A DNA stretch of 64,000 nt from Fontivita pretiosa (GTDB lineage: Bacteria > Planctomycetota > Phycisphaerae > Tepidisphaerales > Tepidisphaeraceae). This document shows, piece by piece, positions 17,065 to 25,977 of the stretch. The stretch's first letter is position 1. Every line of letters begins with the position of its first letter. The translations under genes were made by a program, and so were the position numbers. The DNA is taken from assembly GCF_050410795.1 (NCBI RefSeq), contig NZ_CP191258.1:2356001-2420000 (forward strand). The letters run 5' to 3'. A model generated the notes under the pieces. That model saw only the letters and a list, made by a program, of their open reading frames with translations, was not told the DNA's origin and did not search any database.

Positions 17065-18399
17065 ATGGGTGAGCGAGTGAAGGTAGCTTTGGCTGGCATC
17101 GCCGGGTACGGGGACATGTATCTGACGGCGATGTTCGGCCCGGTGTCAGCGGGAGCGTCGCCGGGGACGCAGTCGCGGTTCGACCTGGTCGGCGTGGTCG
17201 ATCCGGCGCCGCAGCGCTGCCGGCAGCTCGAGGAGCTGTGGGCACGGCGAGTCAAGATCTACCCCGACCTGCCGAGCCTTTATGCCGACGTCCGCCCCGA
17301 CCTGCTCATGGTCGTCACCCCGATCCACCTGCACGCGGCCCACACCCTCTATGCCCTGGAGCGAGGCTCGCACGTGCTGTGCGAGAAGCCGCTGGCGGCG
17401 ACGGTGAAGGACGCCAGGCGCATCATCGCCGCCGAGACGATGGCCAAGCGTTTCGTGGCGATCGGGTACCAGTGGTCGTTCAGCAAGCCGGTGCAGGCGC
17501 TGAAGCGCGACATCCTCGCCGGACACTTCGGACGACCCAAGCGCCTCAAGAGCATTGTCTTCTTCCCCCGCGGGCTGGACTACTTCAACCGCAACGACTG
17601 GGCCGGGCGGATCAAGACCGTTACCGGCGAACCCGTTTACGACAGCCCCGCCAACAACGCCGCCGCCCATTACCTGCACAACATGTTCTACCTGCTGGGC
17701 CCGACCCGGGAGACTAGCGCCATGCCGGTTTCGGTGCAGGCCGAGCTGTATCGTGCCAACGAGATCGAGAACTACGACACGGCGGCGATGCGGGTGATGA
17801 CGGACTGCGGGGGGGAACTGCTATTCTACACGAGCCACGCGGTGCCGCCGCGCCTCGGGCCCATCGCCCGATACGAGTTTGAAGACGCCGTGATCAGCTA
17901 CGAGGCCGAGAGCGGCGCCGGGTTCGTCGCGCGTTTCCGCAGCGGGCGGATCAAGCGTTACGGTGAGCCGAACCTGGAACGGCACTCGAAGATGTGGCAG
18001 GCGATTGAGGCGGTGCGGGCGAACGGTCACGGCGAGCCGATGGCCTGCGGGCCGCGGGCGGCCATGGCGCATACGCTGTGCGTGGCCGCGGCGCAGGCGT
18101 CGATGCCGCAAATCCGCCAGTTCCCCGCATCCATGCTGGTCAAAGAACCGGTCGGCGGCGAGGGGACTCGCGGCCTGATGATCTGTGTCAACGGTCTGCA
18201 CGCAGCGATGGTCCAATGCTACGACCAGGGCATCCTGCCCCACGAGCACGGCGGGCTGGACTGGGCGGCGGCGGGACAAATCGTCCACGTGAAGGACAAC
18301 CAGGAGATTTTGGAGGAGAAACATGAGCAAGTCGATCAACCCGTTCAGCCACGATCGCCAGTACATTCCCCACCGGACCTCTCGGCCACGCCACAATAG
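17065..18399 (+). CDS. Gfo/Idh/MocA family oxidoreductase
   Basis: 444 residues from ATG 17065. The NAD(P)-binding fold starts at 'VKVALAGIAGYGDMYLTAM' and continues with 'DLVGVVDPAP', 'PDLLMVVTPIHLHAAHTLY' and 'GSHVLCEKPLAATVKDARRI', the EKP signature of the family. The C-terminal half matches the substrate domain. Members oxidise or epimerise sugars and inositols, so a role in processing a pectin-derived sugar is plausible. The 3' end overlaps the next gene by 77 bases in another frame, and the last 30 residues (EEKHEQVDQP...) look like an added tail rather than part of the fold. Confidence 0.85.
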   Translation: MGERVKVALAGIAGYGDMYLTAMFGPVSAGASPGTQSRFDLVGVVDPAPQRCRQLEELWARRVKIYPDLPSLYADVRPDLLMVVTPIHLHAAHTLYALERGSHVLCEKPLAATVKDARRIIAAETMAKRFVAIGYQWSFSKPVQALKRDILAGHFGRPKRLKSIVFFPRGLDYFNRNDWAGRIKTVTGEPVYDSPANNAAAHYLHNMFYLLGPTRETSAMPVSVQAELYRANEIENYDTAAMRVMTDCGGELLFYTSHAVPPRLGPIARYEFEDAVISYEAESGAGFVARFRSGRIKRYGEPNLERHSKMWQAIEAVRANGHGEPMACGPRAAMAHTLCVAAAQASMPQIRQFPASMLVKEPVGGEGTRGLMICVNGLHAAMVQCYDQGILPHEHGGLDWAAAGQIVHVKDNQEILEEKHEQVDQPVQPRSPVHSPPDLSATPQ

Positions 18400-20782
18400 C
18401 CAGCAGTTGAGCCGGTTGTTGGCCTCTGCGTGCAGCGCCCTGGCAGCCACCGCGCAGATCGGATGGGCCGCCAATTCCACCTGGCTCGGAGCGGTCGATT
18501 CGGCCTGGGAGAACCCGGCCAACTGGCAGGGCGGCATCGTGCCCGGGAACAACTCCGGGCCGCTGGGCACCAGCACGGACCTGGCGTTTTTCACCGGCAC
18601 CCCGCCGCAGACGACCATCGCCGTGGACGCCAACCGCAATGTCGGCACGCTTCAGTTCGGCTCGATCTCGCTGCCTGACGGCCAGAGCACGGCGTTCACG
18701 ATCGGTGCGGCCGGTATCAATGGCGGCAACGCGATCTACCTGAGCAACGGCGGGGCGATTCACGTGCTGTCCACGCTGGAAGCGGCGGGCACGGCCAACG
18801 AGGGCAAGCAGGTTGTGATCAACGCGCCGATGGTGCTGACCGGCACGACCTTCTCGTTTATCAGCGACGCCGGCTCCAGTACCGAGACTCGCCCGGGGCT
18901 GGCGCTGTTCGGCACGATCACGGCCGCCGCAGGCGCCCCCACCACCCTCATCTTCAGCGCCGTCGGAGGCAATACAGGCTCGTCGCGCAACGAGAACCAG
19001 TCGGCCATTACCGATGGCCCCAATGGCGCGATCGTCACGGTCGTCAAAGAGGGCCCTGGCACCTGGGAGTTCAACCAGAGCGACACCAGCCCGAACACCT
19101 ATTCCGGAGACACGATCATCAACGGAGGGATCCTGCGATCCTCCACGGCCGGAGCGTTCAACGGACTTGGAGGGTTCTCGCCCAACTCGCATTACATCGT
19201 CAACAACGGCGGGACGCTTCGAAACAGCGTGGTCGGCAGCGAAATCCGCAAGCTGACGATCAACACCGGCGGATCGTTGAGCGTCTCCAGTTCTGCTTCG
19301 ACCACGTTGAAGATCAGGAGCAACAGCGGCCCGGCCCTGGTCCTGAATCTGATCAACCCCGCCAACTCCAACGACATCAGCTTCAGCCTGCCGATCACGC
19401 TCAGCGGCACGACAGCCAACGAGGGCGGGGTCACCCTGATCGCCACGCCCGGTCCGGGGGGAACCGGGCGTGTGAGCATCGGCGCCACCGGCAGCGCGTT
19501 CGACATGGGTTCGGTCGTGCGTGTGTTCGACATCGGCCAGGGAGCGGGCGTGGACCCGGGCACGGGAAACCCCAGCTACGACCTGCGGATCCGCGGGCCG
19601 GTGACCAGCCCGGCGGGATTCATCAAGACCGGACCGGGTTGGCTCCAGTTTGAAAATGCCACGCAGAACATCGGCGGGACGATCGAGGTGCGCGAAGGGC
19701 GGCTGCAATTCAACACCAGCGGCGCGCTGACCGGAACGGCGCCGATGCTGATCAGCGGGGGCGATTTGCGGATCAACGGCGGGCACACCCAGACCGTCAG
19801 CGCCCTGACCATGACCCGCGGGAGCATCAGCGGCGCCAATGACCTGAGCACGCTGGCGGCGGGGAACTTCACCTTCAACGTCGCCGCCGGCGACGCCGCC
19901 GATGTGGACGTGATCCTGGCCGACTGGAGCAATGGCTCGGCGGCGCTGGTGAAGAACGGCGCCGGGGTCGCGACGCTGGGGCTGGCCAACAGCTACACCG
20001 GCGGGACGACCGTCAACGGCGGCACCCTGTCGGTGCGGAAGTTCTCCAACGGCACGCTGGCCGTGAACGCGGGCGCCGTGGCCCAGGTGCGCTCGCAGGC
20101 GGTGGCCAATGATCCAGTCGGCGCCTCGCGACTGAACAACGTCTCGATCGCCTCCACCGGCAGGCTCGACCTGAACAACAACAGCCTGATTCTCAACAGC
20201 GCCAGCCTCTCGACGGTGACGGGCCTGATCAAAACGGCTCTGGAAAACGGCGGGAACTTCGACTGGGCCGGGCCGGGCATCGGCTCCAACAAGGCCGCCC
20301 AGCAGAACACCGCCGCCGGCAGCTTCCTGTACGGCCTGGGCGTGATCCTCAACGACCTGTCGCAGGTCGGCGGAAGCGGCCCGATCTATACGACGTTCGC
20401 GGGCGAGACGCTCGCCGGCAACGAAGTGCTGGTGAAGTTCACCTACTTCGGCGACGCCGACCTGTCCGGCAGCATCGACGCCACCGACTACAGCCTGATC
20501 GACAATGGTTACGTCAACAGCCTGTCCGGCTGGATCAATGGCGACTTCGACTACAGCGGATCGATCGACGCGACCGACTATGCGTTGATCGACAACGCAT
20601 ACGTGAATCAGTCGGGACCGCTGGGCGAGGCATTGATCGCCGAGCACACGCGGATGTTCGGCGGCGAATACCTTGCGGCGCTGCGGGCGATCCAGGCCGG
20701 GGCCATTCCCGAGCCCGCGTCGCTGTGGCTGCTGGCGATGGGCGGATGGTCGGCAAGGCGACCGCGCCGCCGTCGGTCCTGA
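18323..20782 (+). CDS. PEP-CTERM protein with autotransporter-type beta-strand repeats and dockerin-like domain
   Basis: 819 residues; ATG 18323 has a strong GGAGGAG four to five bases upstream. The long N-terminus contains an export segment ('LLASACSALAATAQIGWAA'). The body is a right-handed beta-helix type repeat rich in G, N and T, with the repeat phrases 'LVKNGAGVATLGLANSYTGG' and 'WEFNQSDTSPNTYSGDTIIN'. Residues about 705-763 form two calcium loops ('DADLSGSIDATDYSLIDNGY' and 'DFDYSGSIDATDYALIDNAY'), a dockerin-like pair. The C-terminus 'IPEPASLWLLAMG' plus Arg-rich end is a PEP-CTERM sorting signal for exosortase. Possibly a pectin-binding surface protein; no catalytic domain recognised. 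Confidence 0.85.
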   Translation: MSKSINPFSHDRQYIPHRTSRPRHNSQQLSRLLASACSALAATAQIGWAANSTWLGAVDSAWENPANWQGGIVPGNNSGPLGTSTDLAFFTGTPPQTTIAVDANRNVGTLQFGSISLPDGQSTAFTIGAAGINGGNAIYLSNGGAIHVLSTLEAAGTANEGKQVVINAPMVLTGTTFSFISDAGSSTETRPGLALFGTITAAAGAPTTLIFSAVGGNTGSSRNENQSAITDGPNGAIVTVVKEGPGTWEFNQSDTSPNTYSGDTIINGGILRSSTAGAFNGLGGFSPNSHYIVNNGGTLRNSVVGSEIRKLTINTGGSLSVSSSASTTLKIRSNSGPALVLNLINPANSNDISFSLPITLSGTTANEGGVTLIATPGPGGTGRVSIGATGSAFDMGSVVRVFDIGQGAGVDPGTGNPSYDLRIRGPVTSPAGFIKTGPGWLQFENATQNIGGTIEVREGRLQFNTSGALTGTAPMLISGGDLRINGGHTQTVSALTMTRGSISGANDLSTLAAGNFTFNVAAGDAADVDVILADWSNGSAALVKNGAGVATLGLANSYTGGTTVNGGTLSVRKFSNGTLAVNAGAVAQVRSQAVANDPVGASRLNNVSIASTGRLDLNNNSLILNSASLSTVTGLIKTALENGGNFDWAGPGIGSNKAAQQNTAAGSFLYGLGVILNDLSQVGGSGPIYTTFAGETLAGNEVLVKFTYFGDADLSGSIDATDYSLIDNGYVNSLSGWINGDFDYSGSIDATDYALIDNAYVNQSGPLGEALIAEHTRMFGGEYLAALRAIQAGAIPEPASLWLLAMGGWSARRPRRRRS

Positions 20783-20791
20783 ACGGCAACT

Positions 20792-23407
20792 ATGATGCGA
20801 CAACGACGGTTGAGCACCGTTTCGCGCTTCAGCGGCGCGATCATCGCCACAGCGTGCGCGCCGCTCGCCTGGGCGCTGCCGGCTTTCCCGGGCGCTGAAG
20901 GATACGGCGCTAACGCCGTCGGCGGACGCGGCGGAGAAGTCTTCCACGTCACCAGCCTGGCCGATACCAACACCGGCACCTACTCATCCAGCGGCTTCAA
21001 GGGCGGGACGCTGCGTTATTGCCTCCAGCACTCATCCAGCCAGCCGCGGACGATCGTCTTCGACATCTCCGGCACGATCGTGCTGACCTCGAGCCTGACG
21101 ATCAACCGCTCGAACCTGACCGTGGCCGGGCAGACAGCGCCGGGGCAGGGCATCACGCTGCGCAACTACACGTTCGCGATTTCCGGAAGCAACAGCACGC
21201 CGGTCAGCAACGTCGTGGTGCGCCACATCCGCAGCCGCAAGGGAAACCTCACGGATTCGGAAGATGCGATCGGCGTGCTGGGCGGCAGCGGGTCGCTGAG
21301 CACCGTCGCCACGAGCAATGTCGTGCTGGACCACGTCTCGGCGTCGTGGGGCGAGGACGAGGCCCTGTCGCTGACCAACCACAGCACGAACGTGACGGTG
21401 CAGCACTCGTTCGTCGCCGAGGCACTGCTGGGCAACGACGGCAGCGCCCACAACTACGGATCGCTGCTTCGCCCGCAGATCTCCTCGCGCTACACGCTGC
21501 ACCACAACCTCTGGGCCAACAACATCAGCCGCAACCCGCGACCCGGCTCGTACTTCGCCACGCCCACCGACCGACCGCACTTCGACCTGCGCAACAACGT
21601 GATCTACAACTTCAAGGACCGCGCCGGCTACACCGGCGGCAGCTCGACCAGCGAAGGCCGCGAATACCTGGCGATCGATTTCGTGGGCAACTACACGATC
21701 GCCGGACCTTCCACCACCGGCAGCCCGAACATCGCGTTCACGGTGACCAGCAACGCGACGGCGTCGATCTTTCAGGAGAACAACCTGATCGATGCGGACA
21801 GGGACGCGGTGCGGGACGGGATCAACACCGGCACGGCGATGTTCCTGCGCAGCGGGGATGGCTCGATGACGCTGGCGACAAGCTCGGTGATCGACCCGCC
21901 GCCCGTGCCGGTGACCACCGAAAGCGCCTCGGCGGCATATCAGCGCGTGCTGCTGCGCGGCGGGGCGATGCCCTGGGCACGCGATGCGGTCGATCTGCGG
22001 ATCGTCAATCAGATCAGGACCGGCGGCGGAGCCATCGTCAATTCGCAGGACGACGTGGGCGGCTGGCCAACGCTGATATCGATCTCGCGCCCGGCGGGTT
22101 GGGACAGCGACTTCGACGGCATGCCGAACTGGTGGGAACTGGCGCGCGGGCACAATCCATCGCTCGCTGATCACAACGCCACCGCGATCGCGGGCGACTA
22201 CACAAATCTCGAAAAGTACCTCAACTACATCACCGCCACCAGCAACTGGGGCATCGATGCCGATGGGAGCTGGTCGAACCACGATAACTGGCTGGGCGGG
22301 GCGCCGGACGGCGCAGATGCGCTGGCGGGGTTCAATGCCAGCGCGCTCAGCCCCGGCTTCAGCGGACCGCGCACGGTCATCGTCGATTCGCCACGCACCG
22401 TCGGTATGCTCAGCTTCGACAGCCTCGCACCATTCACGATCGTCGGAACCAGCCCGATCACGCTGGACGATTCCAGCGGCTCGGCGGCGGTGGTGGTGCT
22501 GGCGGGCAATCACGCGATCGCGGCGCCGCTGAACCTGGCGGATAACACGGCGGTTGTGGTGATGCCGGCGGAAAGCACGCTGCAAGTGACCGGCGCGATG
22601 GCCGCCTCGGGCAAGATCATCATCAAGCACGGCGCCGGGGCGGCACAGTTCGAGAACATCCGGGCGGCGGGGCTGACCGTCAACCAGGGGGTTGTGAGCA
22701 TCAGCCCCAAGCCGCAGGCAGGCAACCCCGCCGGCACCAGCGTCATGGGTTCATTATCGATCAGCCCCGGCGCCAGGCTCGACCTGAACAACAACAGCCT
22801 GATTCTCAACACCGCCAGCCTCGCGACGGTGACGGGCCTGGTCAAAACGGCTCTGGACAACGGCGGAAACTTCGACTGGCAGGGGCCGGGCATCGGCTCG
22901 ACCCAGGCCCATGTCCAGAACACCGCCGCCGGAAGCTTCCTGTACGGTCTTGGTGTAGTCCTGAATGACCTGGCTCAGGTGGGAGGCAGCGGGCCGATCT
23001 ACACGGCCTTCGGCGGGCAAACAACCTCTGGCGGCGAAGTGCTGGTGAAGTTCACCTACTTCGGCGACGCCGACCTGTCTGGCAGCATCGACGCCACCGA
23101 CTACAGCCTGATCGACAACGGGTATGTCAACAGCCTCAGTGGCTGGATCAATGGCGACTTTGACTACTCGGGTGTGATCGATGCCACCGACTACGCCCTG
23201 ATCGACAATGCGTATGTCAATCAGGTCGGCGCGCTGGCCGAAGCGATCATCGCCGAGCACGCGAAGATCTTTGGTGGAGAGTATCTTGCGGCGCTGCGGG
23301 CGGTGCAGTCGGGGGTGATTCCGGAACCCGCGGCGCTTGGCGTAATGGCAATTGGCCTCTTGTGGTCCGGGCGGCATGGCCGCCAAAAAACCGAGCAACC
23401 ATCATGA
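20792..23407 (+). CDS. PL1-like pectate lyase with dockerin-like and PEP-CTERM domains (first copy)
   Basis: 871 residues. Signal peptide (FSGAIIATACAPLAWA), then 'LPAFPGAEGYGANAVGGRGG', the opening of planctomycete and Bacteroidetes pectate lyases of the PL1 beta-helix type. Further family phrases: 'TIVFDISGTIVL', 'NLTVAGQTAPGQGITL', 'VLDHVSASWGEDEALSLT', 'NPRPGSYF' and 'FDLRNNVIYNF'. A linker 'DSDFDGMPNWWELARG' follows, then a beta-rich region, a dockerin-like pair at about residues 753-815 and 'IPEPAALGVMAIGLLW' with a basic tail. Starts ten bases after the preceding gene. Its last 585 bases are almost identical to those of the next gene. Confidence 0.88.
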   Translation: MMRQRRLSTVSRFSGAIIATACAPLAWALPAFPGAEGYGANAVGGRGGEVFHVTSLADTNTGTYSSSGFKGGTLRYCLQHSSSQPRTIVFDISGTIVLTSSLTINRSNLTVAGQTAPGQGITLRNYTFAISGSNSTPVSNVVVRHIRSRKGNLTDSEDAIGVLGGSGSLSTVATSNVVLDHVSASWGEDEALSLTNHSTNVTVQHSFVAEALLGNDGSAHNYGSLLRPQISSRYTLHHNLWANNISRNPRPGSYFATPTDRPHFDLRNNVIYNFKDRAGYTGGSSTSEGREYLAIDFVGNYTIAGPSTTGSPNIAFTVTSNATASIFQENNLIDADRDAVRDGINTGTAMFLRSGDGSMTLATSSVIDPPPVPVTTESASAAYQRVLLRGGAMPWARDAVDLRIVNQIRTGGGAIVNSQDDVGGWPTLISISRPAGWDSDFDGMPNWWELARGHNPSLADHNATAIAGDYTNLEKYLNYITATSNWGIDADGSWSNHDNWLGGAPDGADALAGFNASALSPGFSGPRTVIVDSPRTVGMLSFDSLAPFTIVGTSPITLDDSSGSAAVVVLAGNHAIAAPLNLADNTAVVVMPAESTLQVTGAMAASGKIIIKHGAGAAQFENIRAAGLTVNQGVVSISPKPQAGNPAGTSVMGSLSISPGARLDLNNNSLILNTASLATVTGLVKTALDNGGNFDWQGPGIGSTQAHVQNTAAGSFLYGLGVVLNDLAQVGGSGPIYTAFGGQTTSGGEVLVKFTYFGDADLSGSIDATDYSLIDNGYVNSLSGWINGDFDYSGVIDATDYALIDNAYVNQVGALAEAIIAEHAKIFGGEYLAALRAVQSGVIPEPAALGVMAIGLLWSGRHGRQKTEQPS
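22758..23342 (+). repeat. 585-bp near-identical C-terminal module, copy A
   Basis: Matches 25325-25909 base for base by eye, except one T to C change (codon TTT Phe here, CTT Leu in copy B) in 'HAKIFGGEYL'. It encodes the 'SISPGARLDLNNNSLILNTA' segment, the dockerin-like pair and the PEP motif. Homology ends sharply on both sides, at CGATCAGCCCC and just after GCGCTTGGCG. Confidence 0.95.
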
Positions 23408-25956
23408 CGCGACGAATTCGAACGCTGTGTGGCCTTTCCGGCGCCACGCTGTGGTTGAGCTGCGCTGCGGTTTGTCGGGCGATTCCGGCGTTCCCGGGTG
23501 CCGAAGGATTCGGCGCCGAGGCACTGGGCGGCCGTGGTGGAGACGTGTATCACGTGACCACGCTGGCCGCCGATCCGAACCACGTGATCCCCGGCTCGCT
23601 GGAGTACGGGCTGTATTACAAGAACGTGCCCGCCGCCGGGCGGACGATCGTCTTCGACGTCGGGGGCACGATCTACCTGAACCAGGGCAGCACGCTGGAC
23701 ATCAAGAACATATCGAAGGTCACGATCGCCGGGCAGACGGCGCCCAGCCCGATCACGATCGTGGGCAACACGGTGCAGATCACCAGCAGCTCCGGGTCAT
23801 TGACCAGCGATATCGTCATGCGCTACATCGCTGTGCGCAAAGGCGCCGGCGACGGGGAAGACGCCGTTTCGATCAAGGGTTCCGGGACGACGCGAAACAT
23901 TATCCTGGACCACATCTCGGCGTCATGGAGCGAAGATGAGGTGATCTCGGTCACGCAGAAGGCCACGAACGTAACGGTGCAGAACTCGATCATGAGCGAA
24001 GCGCTGAACCCGTCCGGGCATGCCTACGGGTCGCTGATCCGGCCGACGGTCAACTCGCAGGTTTCGTATCATCACAACCTGTATTCGAGCAACAAGAGCC
24101 GCAACCCGCGTCCGGGGACGTACGACGGCGCGACGCTGGAGTTCGACTTCCGCAACAACGTCATCTACAACTGGAGCGACCGTGCCGGCTACACCGGCGG
24201 GGCCAGCGAGCCGGATGTCGAGCACGTGTACATGAACTACGTGGGCAATTACCTTGTGGCCGGGCCGAGCACGCCGTCCGCCGCCCGCGCCACGGCCTTC
24301 ACCAAAGACGCCAGCAACGATCCACTGGACCTGAAGGTGTATCAGTCAGGCAACCGGATCGACTCGACCGCCGGTGCGACGCGCGACGGGATCGACACGG
24401 GATGGGCAATGTTCGCGAACTGGAACGGATCGGTGATGTCGGCGTTTCCCGATGCGGACAAGCGGGAGGCGGCGTTCGCCTATCCGTTCGGCACGACCGA
24501 TTCGGCAGAAGATGCATACGCCAGGGTGATCGCCTCGGTCGGATCATTCCCCTGGGCACGCGGCATAACGGACCGACGCCTGATCAACGACGTGCGCAAC
24601 TATACCGGCGCCGTGGTCAATGCCGTGCCGCAGCAGGAGTGGAATGAGCTGCTGAACGCGCCGATGACCAGCCGTCCGGCGGGATGGGACACCGATCGCG
24701 ACGGGATGCCCAACTACTGGGAAGCGGCACGCGGGTTGAATCCCAACGTCGCGGACAACAACGGCGTCGGCCCGAACCAGTACACCCACCTGGAAAACTA
24801 CCTGCACCACCTGACGCTCCAGGCGACATGGAATCTGGACGCCAACGGCGAGTGGTCGCAGTTCCTGAACTGGGCCGGAACGCTTCCAGACGCGATCGAT
24901 GCGACAGCGCACTTCGCCCAGGGAATCACGGCGCCGCGGACGGTAACCGTCAGCTCGCCTCGCACCGTCGGACAGATCATCTTTGCCAGCCCTGTTGCCT
25001 ACACACTGGCCGGCACCGGCACGATCACTTTCGACGTGTATGGCAGCGGGACGGCGGAGATCCAGGTCACCGCCGGAGAGCACACCATCGCCACTCCGAT
25101 CGGGCTGAATGAAAACCTGAACATCACGGCGGCGGCGGGCAGCGGGCTGACGCTCAGCGGGGCGATGAACGCGGCGGGCAAAACCATCAACAAGCTGGGC
25201 GAAGGAGCGGTCCAGGTACAGCAGCTACGGGCGGCGGCGGTGAACATCAACGCGGGCACGCTGAGCGTGAACAACGGGCCCCAGGCCAACCATCCCGACG
25301 GAACCAGTGTGCTGCAAAGCCTGACGATCAGCCCCGGCGCCAGGCTCGACCTGAACAACAACAGCCTGATTCTCAACACCGCCAGCCTCGCGACGGTGAC
25401 GGGCCTGGTCAAAACGGCTCTGGACAACGGCGGAAACTTCGACTGGCAGGGGCCGGGCATCGGCTCGACCCAGGCCCATGTCCAGAACACCGCCGCCGGA
25501 AGCTTCCTGTACGGTCTTGGTGTAGTCCTGAATGACCTGGCTCAGGTGGGAGGCAGCGGGCCGATCTACACGGCCTTCGGCGGGCAAACAACCTCTGGCG
25601 GCGAAGTGCTGGTGAAGTTCACCTACTTCGGCGACGCCGACCTGTCTGGCAGCATCGACGCCACCGACTACAGCCTGATCGACAACGGGTATGTCAACAG
25701 CCTCAGTGGCTGGATCAATGGCGACTTTGACTACTCGGGTGTGATCGATGCCACCGACTACGCCCTGATCGACAATGCGTATGTCAATCAGGTCGGCGCG
25801 CTGGCCGAAGCGATCATCGCCGAGCACGCGAAGATCCTTGGTGGAGAGTATCTTGCGGCGCTGCGGGCGGTGCAGTCGGGGGTGATTCCGGAACCCGCGG
25901 CGCTTGGCGCGCTGTCAGTGTCGGGAATATGGTCGCTGAAGCGACCGCGCCGCTGA
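23404..25956 (+). CDS. PL1-like pectate lyase with dockerin-like and PEP-CTERM domains (second copy)
   Basis: 850 residues from ATG 23404, which overlaps the stop of the preceding lyase (ATGA), so the two are translationally coupled. Signal peptide 'LCGLSGATLWLSCAAVCRA', then 'IPAFPGAEGFGAEALGGRGG', 'VTIAGQTAPSPITIVG', 'ILDHISASWSEDEVISVT', 'NPRPGTYDG' and 'FDFRNNVIYNWSDRAGYTGG'. The catalytic domain is clearly diverged from the first lyase, but the C-terminal module (dockerin-like pair about 738-799, 'IPEPAALGALSVSG' and 'KRPRR') is nearly identical at DNA level. Predicted role: calcium-dependent beta-elimination of surface-bound or extracellular pectate. Confidence 0.88.
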   Translation: MTRRIRTLCGLSGATLWLSCAAVCRAIPAFPGAEGFGAEALGGRGGDVYHVTTLAADPNHVIPGSLEYGLYYKNVPAAGRTIVFDVGGTIYLNQGSTLDIKNISKVTIAGQTAPSPITIVGNTVQITSSSGSLTSDIVMRYIAVRKGAGDGEDAVSIKGSGTTRNIILDHISASWSEDEVISVTQKATNVTVQNSIMSEALNPSGHAYGSLIRPTVNSQVSYHHNLYSSNKSRNPRPGTYDGATLEFDFRNNVIYNWSDRAGYTGGASEPDVEHVYMNYVGNYLVAGPSTPSAARATAFTKDASNDPLDLKVYQSGNRIDSTAGATRDGIDTGWAMFANWNGSVMSAFPDADKREAAFAYPFGTTDSAEDAYARVIASVGSFPWARGITDRRLINDVRNYTGAVVNAVPQQEWNELLNAPMTSRPAGWDTDRDGMPNYWEAARGLNPNVADNNGVGPNQYTHLENYLHHLTLQATWNLDANGEWSQFLNWAGTLPDAIDATAHFAQGITAPRTVTVSSPRTVGQIIFASPVAYTLAGTGTITFDVYGSGTAEIQVTAGEHTIATPIGLNENLNITAAAGSGLTLSGAMNAAGKTINKLGEGAVQVQQLRAAAVNINAGTLSVNNGPQANHPDGTSVLQSLTISPGARLDLNNNSLILNTASLATVTGLVKTALDNGGNFDWQGPGIGSTQAHVQNTAAGSFLYGLGVVLNDLAQVGGSGPIYTAFGGQTTSGGEVLVKFTYFGDADLSGSIDATDYSLIDNGYVNSLSGWINGDFDYSGVIDATDYALIDNAYVNQVGALAEAIIAEHAKILGGEYLAALRAVQSGVIPEPAALGALSVSGIWSLKRPRR
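25325..25909 (+). repeat. 585-bp near-identical C-terminal module, copy B
   Basis: Partner of 22758-23342; see that entry for the single difference seen. The corresponding part of the beta-strand-repeat gene (about 20160-20720) is related but has many substitutions, so only the two lyases share the recent event. Confidence 0.95.
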
Positions 25957-25977
25957 CGAAGTTGAACTGCTCAGGTT

